This document shows, one piece after another, positions 20,979-29,803 of a DNA stretch of 49,981 nt. The position numbers were made by a program, and so were the translations under genes. The notes below the pieces were generated by a model that saw only the letters and a program-made list of their open reading frames with translations, had not been told where the DNA came from and searched no databases. Source of the DNA: a virus. The stretch covers positions 1 to 49,981 of IMG/VR virus record IMGVR_UViG_3300010160_000065; one strand, written 5' to 3'. Numbering within the stretch: the stretch's first letter is position 1; every line of letters begins with the position of its first letter.

Positions 20979-22238
20979 ATGTCATCTAAATCAACTACTG
21001 CTACCAAAGGTACTAAGATTCAGAAAAAGAATTTCACTGAATCAGAAAAAAATAAAATTGTAGAAAAACTTATTACTGCTCGGATTGGCCTGTTGCTTCG
21101 TCATCCGTTTTTTGGTAATTTGGCAACACGCCTAAAACTTGTAGATGCAACGGATTGGTGTAGTACACTGGCCACAGATGGTCGCCACTTTTATTACAGC
21201 AACGACTTTGTAAACAAACTGACTCCAAAAGAAGCCGAGTTTGGATTTGCTCACGAGGTCCTTCACAACGTATTTGATCACATGGGGCGTCGAGATCATC
21301 GAGATCCAGTTCTGTCAAATATTGCGGCTGACTACGCGGCCAATCAAATCCTTAAAGATGAACGCATTGGTGAAGTGCCAGATTGGATTAAAATTTTCCA
21401 AGACGACAAGTACCGTGGCAAATCATACGAAGAAATCTACGAAGAGCTCGAAAAGAAAGCTGTCAAGATTAATATTAGCGACCTCGGAGAACTTCTCGAC
21501 GAACACCTTGACGGTGAAGGCGAAGACGGTGCCGATGGCGAGGACGGAGACCAAGAAGGTAAAGGTAAAGGTCGCCCTAAACTAACTGCTGAAGAAAAGA
21601 AACAAATCCGAGATGAGATCAAAGAAGCAATGGTAGCGGCTTCTCAGGCCGCAGGTGCGGGCAGGGTGCCTGCAGGGGTTGCACGTATAATCCAAAGTTT
21701 TACCGAGCCGAAAATGGATTGGCGTCAGATGTTGCGCATGAATATCCAAAGTATTCTTAAAAGCAACTTTAGTTTTAGTCGTCCTAACCGCAAGAGTCAG
21801 CATTGCGGAGCAGTACTGCCAGGCATGATGAACGAAGAAACTATTGATGTATCTGTGGCAATTGACATGAGTGGGTCTATCAGTGACAAAATGGCTATGG
21901 ACTTCTTGTCAGAAGTTAAAGGTATCATGGATGAGTATCAAGACTTTAAACTAGACTTATGGACATTTGACACAGAGGTTTACGGATACCAACGTTTTAC
22001 AGGCGACACAGCCGATGAAATTATGTCATACAAATGCCAAGGCGGCGGCGGAACTGACTTTGACGTAAACTACGAGTTTATGAAAAATGAAGGCATTGAG
22101 CCAAAACGTTTCATTATGTTTACTGATGGGTATCCGTGTGGTAGCTGGGGCGATGAAAACTACTGTGAAAGCCTGTTTATTATCCACGGGAACGATACCA
22201 TAATTGCCCCGTTCGGCCAGACAGCACACTATAAATAA
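20979..22238 (+). CDS. Metallopeptidase-like plus VWA domain protein (MoxR partner)
   Basis: A 419-residue protein of the DUF2201 type. The N-terminal domain has a zinc-peptidase-like AHEVLHNVFDH (H92-E93-x2-H96) followed by NIAADYAANQIL. A Gly/Asp/Glu-rich linker (~170-190) leads to a VWA domain with the metal-ion-dependent adhesion motif AIDMSGSIS (D296, S298, S300), a GGGGTDF loop and MFTDGYPCG. With the upstream MoxR ATPase it should form a chaperone-like unit; whether the HExxH is catalytic is not clear. It has its own promoter. The last codons overlap a TATAAATA late promoter. Confidence 0.87.
   Translation: MSSKSTTATKGTKIQKKNFTESEKNKIVEKLITARIGLLLRHPFFGNLATRLKLVDATDWCSTLATDGRHFYYSNDFVNKLTPKEAEFGFAHEVLHNVFDHMGRRDHRDPVLSNIAADYAANQILKDERIGEVPDWIKIFQDDKYRGKSYEEIYEELEKKAVKINISDLGELLDEHLDGEGEDGADGEDGDQEGKGKGRPKLTAEEKKQIRDEIKEAMVAASQAAGAGRVPAGVARIIQSFTEPKMDWRQMLRMNIQSILKSNFSFSRPNRKSQHCGAVLPGMMNEETIDVSVAIDMSGSISDKMAMDFLSEVKGIMDEYQDFKLDLWTFDTEVYGYQRFTGDTADEIMSYKCQGGGGTDFDVNYEFMKNEGIEPKRFIMFTDGYPCGSWGDENYCESLFIIHGNDTIIAPFGQTAHYK
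22230..22237 (+). promoter_or_regulatory. T4-type late promoter TATAAATA
   Basis: An exact late-promoter consensus overlapping the last two codons and stop of the VWA gene. Transcription near 22243 would give the gene at 22251 a very short leader. Chance occurrence from the Tyr-Lys-stop codons is possible. Confidence 0.5.
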
Positions 22239-22250
22239 AGTAGGTGCTTA

Positions 22251-22547
22251 ATGTCATTAAGTCGAGGAGAAGTAAATCCACTCGGTGTACTAAATCTTAG
22301 GAAACTAAATTTTATCCCCGAACATTTTACCAAAATTGCAGTTAGTTCAGCGGTCGATCTCAAACTTCTCGATCAATGGATTAACTACAACTTAAATAGC
22401 AGGTACGCAATTAAAAAGCAGTACACCGTAGACCAAAGTAATAAAATGGTTGAGGTGATAGAAATAGGTATAGAGGATCCGAAAGAAATTTTGATAATGA
22501 CATTAGGTTGTCCTCATATACATAAAACAAAAAAGGAAATTTTTTAA
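22251..22547 (+). CDS. Hypothetical protein (98 aa)
   Basis: A 98-residue protein starting MSLSRGEVNPLGVLNLRKLN. It contains FIPEHFTKIAVSSAVDLKLLDQWINYNLNSRYAI and a beta-rich end with EVIEIGIEDPKEILIMTLGCPHIH. One Cys-His pair lies near the C-terminus. No family is recognised. AGGTG upstream of ATG 22251 is a possible ribosome site. The next gene starts one base after its stop. Confidence 0.62.
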   Translation: MSLSRGEVNPLGVLNLRKLNFIPEHFTKIAVSSAVDLKLLDQWINYNLNSRYAIKKQYTVDQSNKMVEVIEIGIEDPKEILIMTLGCPHIHKTKKEIF

Positions 22548-22548
22548 A

Positions 22549-22803
22549 ATGGAAAACCAAGAAACCGCACAAGTAACAACCGCCAACGGAGTGGGGGGTG
22601 AAGCTCCTGCTCCACAAGCTCAACCTGAGCTTACAATTACAGATTTGCAAAATCTACGTGCTATCATTGATACTGCCGCTCGCCGTGGTGCATTCCCTGC
22701 CGCAGAAATGCAGGCCGTGGGATCAGTGTTTGATCGTTTGAATAAGTTTTTAGAAGTAGTTACTCCTCAGACACAAGATCAATCTGAAACACCAACAGCC
22801 TAA
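22549..22803 (+). CDS. Small conserved phage protein (84 aa)
   Basis: An 84-residue protein with a disordered Ala/Pro/Gln-rich N-terminus (GGEAPAPQAQPE) and a single helical region: LTITDLQNLRAIIDTAARRGAFPAAEMQAVGSVFDRLNKFLE. Comparable short proteins with the RGAF-x2-AEM...VG...D-x-L motif occur in marine T4-like phages without known role. AAAAGGAAAT lies about 10 bases before ATG 22549. Confidence 0.68.
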   Translation: MENQETAQVTTANGVGGEAPAPQAQPELTITDLQNLRAIIDTAARRGAFPAAEMQAVGSVFDRLNKFLEVVTPQTQDQSETPTA

Positions 22804-22815
22804 TAGGAGACCAAC

Positions 22816-23391
22816 ATGAAGCATGTAGGAAAAATGAAGAACAATGGTGCCAAAGTTATCGTGGCATATCGCACTCTTCCAGGCGATGCATACCACGCAT
22901 TGGTTATTGGTACTAGTAATTTGGGTCCTTCATATCACGATTCTTTGATGAGCGTGATACAAGATCCAGAAGGTCAACAAGCTAATGAACTAGCAGAAGT
23001 ATTGGCCATCAAATCGTTTCCAGACGGTAGCAACATGTTGGCATGGTTCCATGAACGTGGTCACCTTAAAAAGGTGCCAACTGATGGAGTGATGATGACT
23101 CCTAGTCCGCAGGCTCAAGTTAGTTTGGATCAGCTTAATCAAATCATTGCAGAACAAAAAGGTGTTAGTCTTGACGAATTAGCCCTTACTAATGGGATCA
23201 CTCCAAATCCTAAGACTGTAAAACCAGTTGAGCCAATCAAGGAAGAATCTACAGATAATCTTAGCCCTATAGAACTACGCTCTCGTGCAGATGCATTGTT
23301 CAAACAGGCACAACAGTTGCGAAAGAAGGCCGACGAAGTAGATCCTCCTAAGAGCAAAAAGAAAGCATCTGTGGTAGTAGAAACTGAATGA
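22816..23391 (+). CDS. Conserved phage hypothetical protein (191 aa)
   Basis: A 191-residue protein. The N-terminal ~85 residues form an alpha/beta domain (AKVIVAYRTLPGDAYHALVIG, LPGDAYHALV, YHDSLMSVIQDPEGQQANELAEVLA, MLAWFHERGHLKKV). The rest is a linker (VKPVEPIKEES) and a charged coiled coil (ELRSRADALFKQAQQLRKKADEVD) ending in a lysine-rich tail. No enzyme motif is visible. TAGGAG precedes ATG 22816. The 3' end overlaps thyA (ATGA). Confidence 0.68.
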   Translation: MKHVGKMKNNGAKVIVAYRTLPGDAYHALVIGTSNLGPSYHDSLMSVIQDPEGQQANELAEVLAIKSFPDGSNMLAWFHERGHLKKVPTDGVMMTPSPQAQVSLDQLNQIIAEQKGVSLDELALTNGITPNPKTVKPVEPIKEESTDNLSPIELRSRADALFKQAQQLRKKADEVDPPKSKKKASVVVETE

Positions 23392-24266
23392 TGCATCCAG
23401 AGCAGGTATACTTAAACGCATTACGAGACATTTTAGATAACGGCGAGGATCGGTCCGATCGAACAGGTACCGGCACTCGCAGTATCTTTGGTCTACAGAT
23501 GCGTTTTAATTTGGCTTTGGGTTTTCCAGCAATCACTACTAAAAAATTAGCTTGGCGGGCAATGGTCAGTGAACTACTTTGGTTTATCACAGGCAGTGGC
23601 GATGAACGCAAACTAAAAGAAATACTATACCAAGATCCAAACTCCGATAAGAAAACTATTTGGTCTGACAATGCCACTGCTGAGTACTGGAAACCTAGAT
23701 CCAAATTTAAAGGAGACCTAGGCAGAGTATACGGTGTACAATGGCGCACCTGGAGAGCTCCTGTGTTCGGTGCTAATCGCATGGGACTCAAACATATCGA
23801 TCAATTGACTGATTTGATTAACGGTATTAAGAAAGATCCTAATAGTCGCAGACATATTATTACTGCATGGAATCCAGGAGAACTTGATTTAATGGCATTG
23901 CCGCCCTGTCATATGATGGCACAGTTCTATGTTAGTAATGGAAAGTTAAGCTGTCAAATGTATCAACGTTCAGCAGATATGTTTTTGGGAGTGCCATTCA
24001 ACATTGCCAGTTACGCATTGTTCACACAGATGATAGCTCAGGTCTGTGATTTAGAAGTTGGAGAATTGATTGTTACAATCGGTGATGCTCATATTTACAA
24101 TAATCACTTTGATCAAGTTAAAGAGCAACTGAAAAGAAAACCCCTACCATTGGCAACTTTAAAGTTGAATCCAACCATAGAGGTTATTACAGATTTTAAA
24201 ATGACAGATATCGAGTTAGTGGGCTATCAAAGTCATGAAGCCATCAAGGCTCCTATGGCTGTTTAA
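23388..24266 (+). CDS. thyA: Thymidylate synthase ThyA
   Basis: A 292-residue thymidylate synthase that methylates dUMP to dTMP using methylene-tetrahydrofolate. Signatures: DRTGTGTRSIFG near the N-terminus, LPPCHMMAQFYV with catalytic C174, YQRSADMFLGVPFNIASYA, GDAHIYNNH, and the C-terminal IKAPMAV. The Asn in PFNIASY is the residue that separates dUMP-using ThyA from dCMP hydroxymethylases (Asp), so hydroxymethyl-cytosine synthesis is not indicated. ATG 23388 overlaps the previous stop; ATG 23391 is a second possible start. The stop shares TTAA with the stop of the convergent fibre gene. Confidence 0.96.
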   Translation: MMHPEQVYLNALRDILDNGEDRSDRTGTGTRSIFGLQMRFNLALGFPAITTKKLAWRAMVSELLWFITGSGDERKLKEILYQDPNSDKKTIWSDNATAEYWKPRSKFKGDLGRVYGVQWRTWRAPVFGANRMGLKHIDQLTDLINGIKKDPNSRRHIITAWNPGELDLMALPPCHMMAQFYVSNGKLSCQMYQRSADMFLGVPFNIASYALFTQMIAQVCDLEVGELIVTIGDAHIYNNHFDQVKEQLKRKPLPLATLKLNPTIEVITDFKMTDIELVGYQSHEAIKAPMAV

Positions 24267-25492
24267 ACCACTAATACCTCAATAACGCCAAAGCCTTCGG
24301 ATTGCGATTCGAGGGCTTTTCCAATTATAGCCCCACCAAATACACTATTAGCCGCAACTCCATATCCGGGTGTGCTACTAGTAACGATTAGATCACCTTT
24401 CTTAATATAGCCTTGAACTTTGCAAGGAACACGGCCTTTTAAGGCAATATAGGGGTGAGTTTCGTCGGATCCTGCCTCAGAATTCATCATATAGGCTGGG
24501 TTTTTACTTACTATACCCGCTACCCTTGTATCGGCAAATGTTGTGGTAACAGTGACTTCTTTTTCTCCACCGATCACCAAAACAGTACCTTCATCATAGA
24601 CTGCATCAGCCTCATATCGTTCTGCTAAATCTGCATATCGTGCGGCAGAGGCGGTGGTAGTTAACACATTCGAAGATGGGTTGTAGGTTATGCCTGCATC
24701 AGTTTGTAAAGATCGATTGCCAGTTGCGCCGGATGCAAATGGTACATAAAATGTAGCATCAGCTGAAGAAGAAGTAAGTGTAACATTAGTAGCTGTTATT
24801 GCTCGCAATGATTCAACTGCTGTTCCCCAAAAATAATATTCACTAGAGGTACTACTACCATTTGCATCGCATCCTGCAAGGGTGATACCTTTTCTTATAC
24901 CATTTCTAAAATTATCATAAAGATCAGATGTAGTTTTTGGATCTAATCTAGTAGCAGGGTCTAGAGCAGAACCTAAACTAGCTATTGTGATAATAGGTGA
25001 AGAACCTATTAATCCTTTAATAACAGAATATGATGTGTTCGTAGGAGCATTAACACCAATTTCTTCGTCAAACACCCATTTGGATCTGGAGGCAGAACTT
25101 GTAGTCGGGCCAATGACCAAATACTCAGTACCATCAAAAGCTCTTAATTGTTTATTGGTAGAATCCCACCATAGGTCTCCCTTGACAGAAGAATCAGGTG
25201 TATTAGATTGCACTCGAATTGATGCAATTCCTTTGAAATTTCTACCATCGTAACAGACATTTAATCTTCTGTTATCAAGCGTATTATCAAACCATAACTG
25301 CCCCTGTAGAGGTTTAGATGGTGCAGTATTTGATGAAAAATTTTCTAATAACTTAACAAGATTTTCGTTTACAATTTCGCCATATCCGGAATAGTTTCTT
25401 CCAACAAAAGTTAAATTCGTTGTGAGATCTACACTAGCATCTTGTACAGTAGCTAATACTGCTCCGTTAGTTTTATTTAAAATATATGGCAT
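24263..25492 (-). CDS. Tail fibre paralogue 4 (409 aa)
   Basis: Last gene of the late operon. The N-terminal ~130 residues are the shared fibre module: MPYILNKTNGAVLATVQDAS, a FVGRNYSGYGE..NENLVKLLENFSS segment, PLQGQLWFDN and GDLWWDSTNKQLRAFDG. The middle is Ser/Thr-rich and variable. The C-terminal ~120 residues (ARYADLAERYEADAVYDEGT, IGGEKEVTVT, AGIVSKNPAYMMNS, YIALKGRVPCKVQGYIKKGD) form a conserved domain shared with the 25513-26532 gene and seen at the ends of marine phage fibres. A receptor-binding or fibre-accessory role is inferred. A TATAAATA late promoter lies 17 bases upstream. Confidence 0.8.
   Translation of the reverse strand: MPYILNKTNGAVLATVQDASVDLTTNLTFVGRNYSGYGEIVNENLVKLLENFSSNTAPSKPLQGQLWFDNTLDNRRLNVCYDGRNFKGIASIRVQSNTPDSSVKGDLWWDSTNKQLRAFDGTEYLVIGPTTSSASRSKWVFDEEIGVNAPTNTSYSVIKGLIGSSPIITIASLGSALDPATRLDPKTTSDLYDNFRNGIRKGITLAGCDANGSSTSSEYYFWGTAVESLRAITATNVTLTSSSADATFYVPFASGATGNRSLQTDAGITYNPSSNVLTTTASAARYADLAERYEADAVYDEGTVLVIGGEKEVTVTTTFADTRVAGIVSKNPAYMMNSEAGSDETHPYIALKGRVPCKVQGYIKKGDLIVTSSTPGYGVAANSVFGGAIIGKALESQSEGFGVIEVLVV
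24290..24322 (+). terminator. Candidate terminator for thyA inside the opposing gene
   Basis: AAAGCCTTCG (24290-24299) pairs with CGAGGGCTTT (24310-24319) with one G-T wobble and a 10-base loop, followed by TTTT overlapping the stem end. It lies 24 bases past the thyA stop, within the coding end of the minus-strand fibre gene. The T run is short. Confidence 0.45.
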
Positions 25493-25509
25493 AATTTACT
25501 CTGTTGAAA

Positions 25510-25517
25510 TATTTATA
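25510..25517 (-). promoter_or_regulatory. Late promoter TATAAATA for terminal fibre gene
   Basis: An exact consensus on the minus strand, overlapping the stop region of the upstream fibre gene. Start near 25504 gives a leader of about 12 bases before ATG at 25492. It would allow the last fibre to be expressed apart from the operon. Confidence 0.6.
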
Positions 25518-26532
25518 GAATGATTGCTTCAATTGTGTCTTTAGTACCATCACTATCTTCTAACGCAATAGCAAACACTTCGTTTGAATGATAAACTCCT
25601 GCTGTTGCTCTGCCGCCGTTGGCCGCAATCAATCCCTGTTTTTTACGAATTACTCCGGACACTTTAACAGGTACTCGACCCTTTAGAGCAATGTAAGTTC
25701 CACCTTCTAATTCGCTGTTCATCATGTATCCTGGTTTGCTACTAACAACTCCAATTGCTCGATCCCCCCAAGAAGATGCAGTGACTTCTTTTTCCCCGCC
25801 GACCGATATAACTGTGCCTGCAGGATAATCTTTATCTGCTAGATATTTTTCAGCCAGATCGGCATACTTAGCCTGCGTTGATGTTCCGTGTCCTGTTGTA
25901 AACCAGATATCGCCTGCACTATCTCTGGCCACTACTTTAAATGGACTTGCACTATTAATTGTTCCAACATCAACTGACCAAGTTCTAGGTACAGCCCCGT
26001 TAAAAGATTCACCTAACATATACGAACCAGTTGATAGATAATTTGTAATGGTTGAACTAATAACGATATTTTCAGTACCATTAAATACTTTACCATTAAT
26101 AGTTCTATCAGAGTCTAAGCGAGTTGCTCGAAGAGCAGTATAATTTGGGCCAACTAACGTATGCCCGGTTGGTGTCCACATAAACAACTGATTATTAGTT
26201 GTATCCCACCACAGGTCTCCGGGTGTCTGATCCGAAGGCGGGGTAGCATTTACAGAAATAGTAGGTAGCTGTCTCCATTGGCTACTGGCACGGAGTTTTA
26301 ATCTTGCAACTCCATTTGTAGCGTCAAACCATAGTTGACCATCTAGATAATTACTAGGAGGCGTATCTTTAGCAAAATGTTCCACCATCCAAAGTAAATT
26401 GTCGTTTTGTATTTCGCCATAATTACTGACATTTTTTCCAATAAATTTAATACTAGCGTGGGAAGTGTCAACAAGACCATCGGCCAGTTGAAATATTATT
26501 GTTCCATCACTTTTTGTTATGTTATATGGCAT
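25513..26532 (-). CDS. Tail fibre paralogue 3 (339 aa)
   Basis: Shares the fibre N-terminal module (MPYNITKSDGTIIFQLADGL, FIGKNVSNYGEIQNDNLLWM, YLDGQLWFDATNG, TPGDLWWDTTNNQLFMW) and the C-terminal domain (AKYADLAEKYLADKDYPAGT, VGGEKEVTAS, GVVSSKPGYMMNS, YIALKGRVPVKVSG) with the 24263-25492 gene. The region between (about residues 140-220) is different and shorter. GGAAAG precedes the ATG by about 9 bases. It is likely part of the host-recognition apparatus; binding specificity would lie in the variable middle. Confidence 0.8.
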   Translation of the reverse strand: MPYNITKSDGTIIFQLADGLVDTSHASIKFIGKNVSNYGEIQNDNLLWMVEHFAKDTPPSNYLDGQLWFDATNGVARLKLRASSQWRQLPTISVNATPPSDQTPGDLWWDTTNNQLFMWTPTGHTLVGPNYTALRATRLDSDRTINGKVFNGTENIVISSTITNYLSTGSYMLGESFNGAVPRTWSVDVGTINSASPFKVVARDSAGDIWFTTGHGTSTQAKYADLAEKYLADKDYPAGTVISVGGEKEVTASSWGDRAIGVVSSKPGYMMNSELEGGTYIALKGRVPVKVSGVIRKKQGLIAANGGRATAGVYHSNEVFAIALEDSDGTKDTIEAIIL

Positions 26533-26546
26533 AATATACTTTCCAA

Positions 26547-27599
26547 TTATAATACTGTGTTAGTAGCAGTAAACTGAGCAATGATGTTTGGCCCTGAACC
26601 TAATACTCCAGTTGATGTAGATTTACTATACCAACGACCGACTGCACCTAATCGACTTGCTTCAAATAATCTAACCTGATACATTCTCGGATTACCAGGA
26701 ATCGTATTTCCTGGAGGAACGGTTCCTTGGAAGGATGACGATCTACACAGTACTCTGCACTGGCTAAAAATAGGAACTCCAACTTCTAAAGTTCCGGCGC
26801 TATATGCATTTTGCATGTTTGTGGATCCAAGATTAATTGGGAACATTGCGTCTAACACATTACAAATTGCAGAATTTTGAGCCTGCCGATCAGTTTCATT
26901 GGTTGTGGTCATATCCCATTTAGTCGGATATAATGTTGCAAAATCAACTTCTATAGATAGGTACTTGTTAGATATTTTTCCTGTATACTGTATGTCTCCC
27001 AGAATAGTTAATCCTTTAACAGTAGCAGTAGTGGTCCCCGAAGTTAGATATGTATAATTAGTTGATGTATTAACTGTAAATTGTTCGTTAGATATATAAC
27101 CTAAAGTTTGTCCGTAGTTCCTTAAAACTGTAATATTTTTAGAATTATTATTTGAATCTTGAACTTTAATTACAGGAAGACCCCAACCGTTCAGACCTAC
27201 ATCTTTAGGAAACGCAGGTCCGATAACTTGAGCACTAAGGCCGCTCCATAATTTTAATTGGTTGTTAGTTGTATCCCACCATAGGTCACCTGTAGATAAG
27301 TTACCTGGTTGTGTTGCGCTGACTATTGCACCGCTGACTGATTTAAAAGAATTGTCATAAACCATTAGGCGTCTAGCTGTAGTGTCGTACCACAATTGAC
27401 CTGTCAGTGGGCTACGGGGAGGACTGCCAGAAGTACTAGCAGAATTAGCCAATAATTTAATTAAATTATTATTATAGTACTCTCCAAACCCGCTATAATT
27501 TTTACCAATCAAAGTAAGGCTAGTAGTAGATTGATCTATCTTACCGTCTGCTAGTAAGACCAGCGTTGAACCATCAGTGTTTAAAATTGTATAGGCCAT
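26547..27599 (-). CDS. Tail fibre paralogue 2 (350 aa)
   Basis: Same N-terminal module as its neighbours (MAYTILNTDGSTLVLLADGK, LIGKNYSGFGEYYNNNLIKLL, PLTGQLWYDTTARRLMVYD, STGDLWWDTTNNQLKLW) but an unrelated C-terminal half: YLSIEVDFATLYPTKWDM, a cysteine-containing SQCRVLCRSSSFQG and RMYQVRLFEASRLGAVGRWY. It lacks the YADLAE C-terminal domain of paralogues 3 and 4. The ATG is one base from the stop of the preceding fibre gene. Probably a distinct receptor-binding or decoration tip on a common attachment domain. Confidence 0.75.
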   Translation of the reverse strand: MAYTILNTDGSTLVLLADGKIDQSTTSLTLIGKNYSGFGEYYNNNLIKLLANSASTSGSPPRSPLTGQLWYDTTARRLMVYDNSFKSVSGAIVSATQPGNLSTGDLWWDTTNNQLKLWSGLSAQVIGPAFPKDVGLNGWGLPVIKVQDSNNNSKNITVLRNYGQTLGYISNEQFTVNTSTNYTYLTSGTTTATVKGLTILGDIQYTGKISNKYLSIEVDFATLYPTKWDMTTTNETDRQAQNSAICNVLDAMFPINLGSTNMQNAYSAGTLEVGVPIFSQCRVLCRSSSFQGTVPPGNTIPGNPRMYQVRLFEASRLGAVGRWYSKSTSTGVLGSGPNIIAQFTATNTVL

Positions 27600-27600
27600 A

Positions 27601-29157
27601 TTATGTCTTAATTATGTAATAAGTTGCTGTAGATGCACCTCTAGTATCTCCTGCAGGCAGTGGTGCAGAAGTTGCAAGATTAGGAAGATATAATCCTTGC
27701 CCAGTTCCCCATTTTCCATATGTATAGCCAATTGCGTTATATAGATTTACATACGTAGCAGTTGTAGCAGTAGTTCCGTTGCAAACTTTCCACCCTGTAG
27801 GCACACTATTTGTTGCTGTCGATCCTGCCCACAATCTTAAAGTGCCTGCCGGAGTATTATAGTTTGCAGACCAAATATTTGTTGCGTAAATATTATCGGA
27901 GTAGGTGTTTCTAAAAGGAACCGCGGCGGTACCAATATCGTACATAGAAGCAGTATTGGCAATCAGAGCTGTCCCGTTTCCTCTACTAGTACCTAGGTGT
28001 AATGTCTCAGTAGCAGTTGTTATGCCTGCAACCATAAGGTTAGATGCTATCAATACACTGCCAGTGGTAACAGATATTGTTTGTGCTACAAGGGTGTTTA
28101 CTGTTAGTGTATTAAGTATTCTAGCATCGCCATAAACATCAAGCGTGGGACTCAACGCAGAGGTAGTTGTATTAATTGCTATTGTTCTACGAGACACTAT
28201 CATAGTGTTTACCATGTTAGAATCAGTAGGACTTTTAGTTTTAAATATTATCTGGCCGCCTTGCTTATTATTAGCAATGACTGCCGCATCATTTTGTTTA
28301 TAAAATTGTACATATTCAGAGGTAGGGTATCCCGAGACTCTCACTACAAGCCCATCTCGACCTTCCGGTGAAGTTGCATTAGGAGTCTCAAATACTACTC
28401 GACCGGTAATTATCTGTCCTATTGAAGTAGCATCGTTTTTCTGTAGGTAATTTGCGGCAATTACTCCTCCCAATTTTAAAGCATTAGATGCATCACCTTG
28501 TAGTTTCCAAGGTTGTCCGGATTTTGTAGTAAGTGTTATACCCGGAACAATTGTAGTAAATCCTTCCATGCCAGAGGGATATGTTGTTGGAGTAAACTCA
28601 TTTCCACTAGAAATAACCGATATAACATATCCGTCGGCCCAATTTAAAATAACTCGGCGTATGGCATTATCAGATGAATCAATTAGTTCAACTGGCTCAG
28701 ATCCAGTTTTTAGTACTCCGGACACAGAGGGACCTACCGTAGTCCAACTTCCCGCGCCGCTGTAAATCTTAAGAAGATTGTCTGTAGTGTCGACCCAAAT
28801 ATCTCCAGTTTTTAAACTTGATCCGTTATACAATTGAGGATTTAACGGTTGCTGATAAATGCCGTTAGCACTGGGCCAGTTTGCTCCGGCAGTGCCATCA
28901 TTGATTCGAAGCACCTTGCGGGCAGGATCGCTAGTGTCAAACCATAACTGCCCTTCAATAGGATTTTGAGGAGGTATTGGACTAGAAAAATTTTCTAAAA
29001 GATATAAAAAATTTTCTGCAAACTTTTGTCCGTATGCAGGATACCCTTTACCAACAAGACTTAGGCTGGTATCTATTGTGTTGATCCCAGGAACATAATC
29101 GGGGACTATTACAGTATCAGTTTTAGACGGATCAGAAAATTTTAAGGTATAGCTCAT
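27601..29157 (-). CDS. Tail fibre paralogue 1 with C-terminal collar domain (518 aa)
   Basis: The longest of the fibre set. The N-terminal module is present (GYPAYGQKFAENFLYLLENF, PIEGQLWFDTSDP, KTGDIWVDTTDNLLKIY). The middle is beta-helical and threonine-rich, with repeats such as MYDIGTAAVPFRNTYSDNIYA that resemble the stalk before fibre tips. The C-terminus holds a phage tail-collar domain: LRLWAGSTATNSVPTGWKVC, then YGKWGTGQGLYLPNLA and a final GASTATYYIIKT. This domain forms the receptor-proximal tip in short tail fibres. GGCGGAG precedes the ATG. Confidence 0.85.
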   Translation of the reverse strand: MSYTLKFSDPSKTDTVIVPDYVPGINTIDTSLSLVGKGYPAYGQKFAENFLYLLENFSSPIPPQNPIEGQLWFDTSDPARKVLRINDGTAGANWPSANGIYQQPLNPQLYNGSSLKTGDIWVDTTDNLLKIYSGAGSWTTVGPSVSGVLKTGSEPVELIDSSDNAIRRVILNWADGYVISVISSGNEFTPTTYPSGMEGFTTIVPGITLTTKSGQPWKLQGDASNALKLGGVIAANYLQKNDATSIGQIITGRVVFETPNATSPEGRDGLVVRVSGYPTSEYVQFYKQNDAAVIANNKQGGQIIFKTKSPTDSNMVNTMIVSRRTIAINTTTSALSPTLDVYGDARILNTLTVNTLVAQTISVTTGSVLIASNLMVAGITTATETLHLGTSRGNGTALIANTASMYDIGTAAVPFRNTYSDNIYATNIWSANYNTPAGTLRLWAGSTATNSVPTGWKVCNGTTATTATYVNLYNAIGYTYGKWGTGQGLYLPNLATSAPLPAGDTRGASTATYYIIKT

Positions 29158-29160
29158 AGA

Positions 29161-29790
29161 TTATACTCCGCCTGTAAGACTTTGGATCCTTACTGTGTAG
29201 TCAATTTGAATCATCCTGTTCAGTGATTTCTGTACAGGATGGAAAATAACGTGAGTTAATAAATCACCTAGACCTGTACCGTCAGGACTGTAAGCACGTA
29301 GTCCCAATTCATCAAATACGAATTCTCCGCTTGAATTTGTAGCATTATCGAATGCGGCTTGTCCCGAAGGCTCGCCAAAGTCTAACAAACAACTAACTAA
29401 AACATCAGAATATGCTGTGCCTAATACATGTCTAACTTCCATAAAATTTCTAGCGGGATCTAAACTAGATGGTTGCTTAGGGTCAACAATCTTAGTGTAG
29501 GTTGTATTATACAAATCAGAGTTAATGCCAACTGTGTTAGGAGTTAGGTATGTGATAATACCGGTTTCATCGACTCGTGTTCCGCCATTACCAAAACTCA
29601 TTTCAGAAATAGTACCGTATCCCTGATTACTGATACTGCGTGCCAATGCTACTGAAAAGTTTTCATAATGAATAGCATTACGCTTGTCGACAAAAACTTT
29701 TCCAGATTGCGGATCAAATATTTTAATGTGGCCTTGTATTCTTACATTGCCCTGTTCGTTTGGTTTATTCATGGTATTATCAGTTTTCAT
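29161..29790 (-). CDS. Virion structural protein, probable fibre/baseplate adaptor (209 aa)
   Basis: A 209-residue beta-rich protein: VRIQGHIKIFDPQSGKVFVD, AIHYENFSVALARSISN, ISEMSFGNGGTRVDETG, VSCLLDFGEPSGQ and a C-terminal IQIDYTVRIQSLTGG. No named family is recognised; its position between the collagen-like protein and the fibres suggests a structural adaptor. Two near-adjacent ATGs exist (29790 and 29772), and neither has a clear ribosome site. A CATAAATA late-type element ends 6 bases before the first ATG. Confidence 0.7.
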   Translation of the reverse strand: MKTDNTMNKPNEQGNVRIQGHIKIFDPQSGKVFVDKRNAIHYENFSVALARSISNQGYGTISEMSFGNGGTRVDETGIITYLTPNTVGINSDLYNTTYTKIVDPKQPSSLDPARNFMEVRHVLGTAYSDVLVSCLLDFGEPSGQAAFDNATNSSGEFVFDELGLRAYSPDGTGLGDLLTHVIFHPVQKSLNRMIQIDYTVRIQSLTGGV

Positions 29791-29795
29791 GTTGA

Positions 29796-29803
29796 TATTT
29801 ATG
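29796..29803 (-). promoter_or_regulatory. Late-type promoter motif CATAAATA
   Basis: TATTTATG on the plus strand. It fits NATAAATA but differs from TATAAATA in the first base. Transcription would start at or very near ATG 29790, so it is weakly supported. Confidence 0.3.

Noticed and set aside
23348-23791. 147-aa minus-strand ORF
   Set aside because: Antisense to thyA, whose conserved motifs are in the plus frame; serine-rich shadow composition.
23388-24266. dCMP hydroxymethylase (T4 gp42-like) instead of thymidylate synthase
   Set aside because: The PFNIASY motif has Asn, as in dUMP-specific enzymes, not the Asp of hydroxymethylases.
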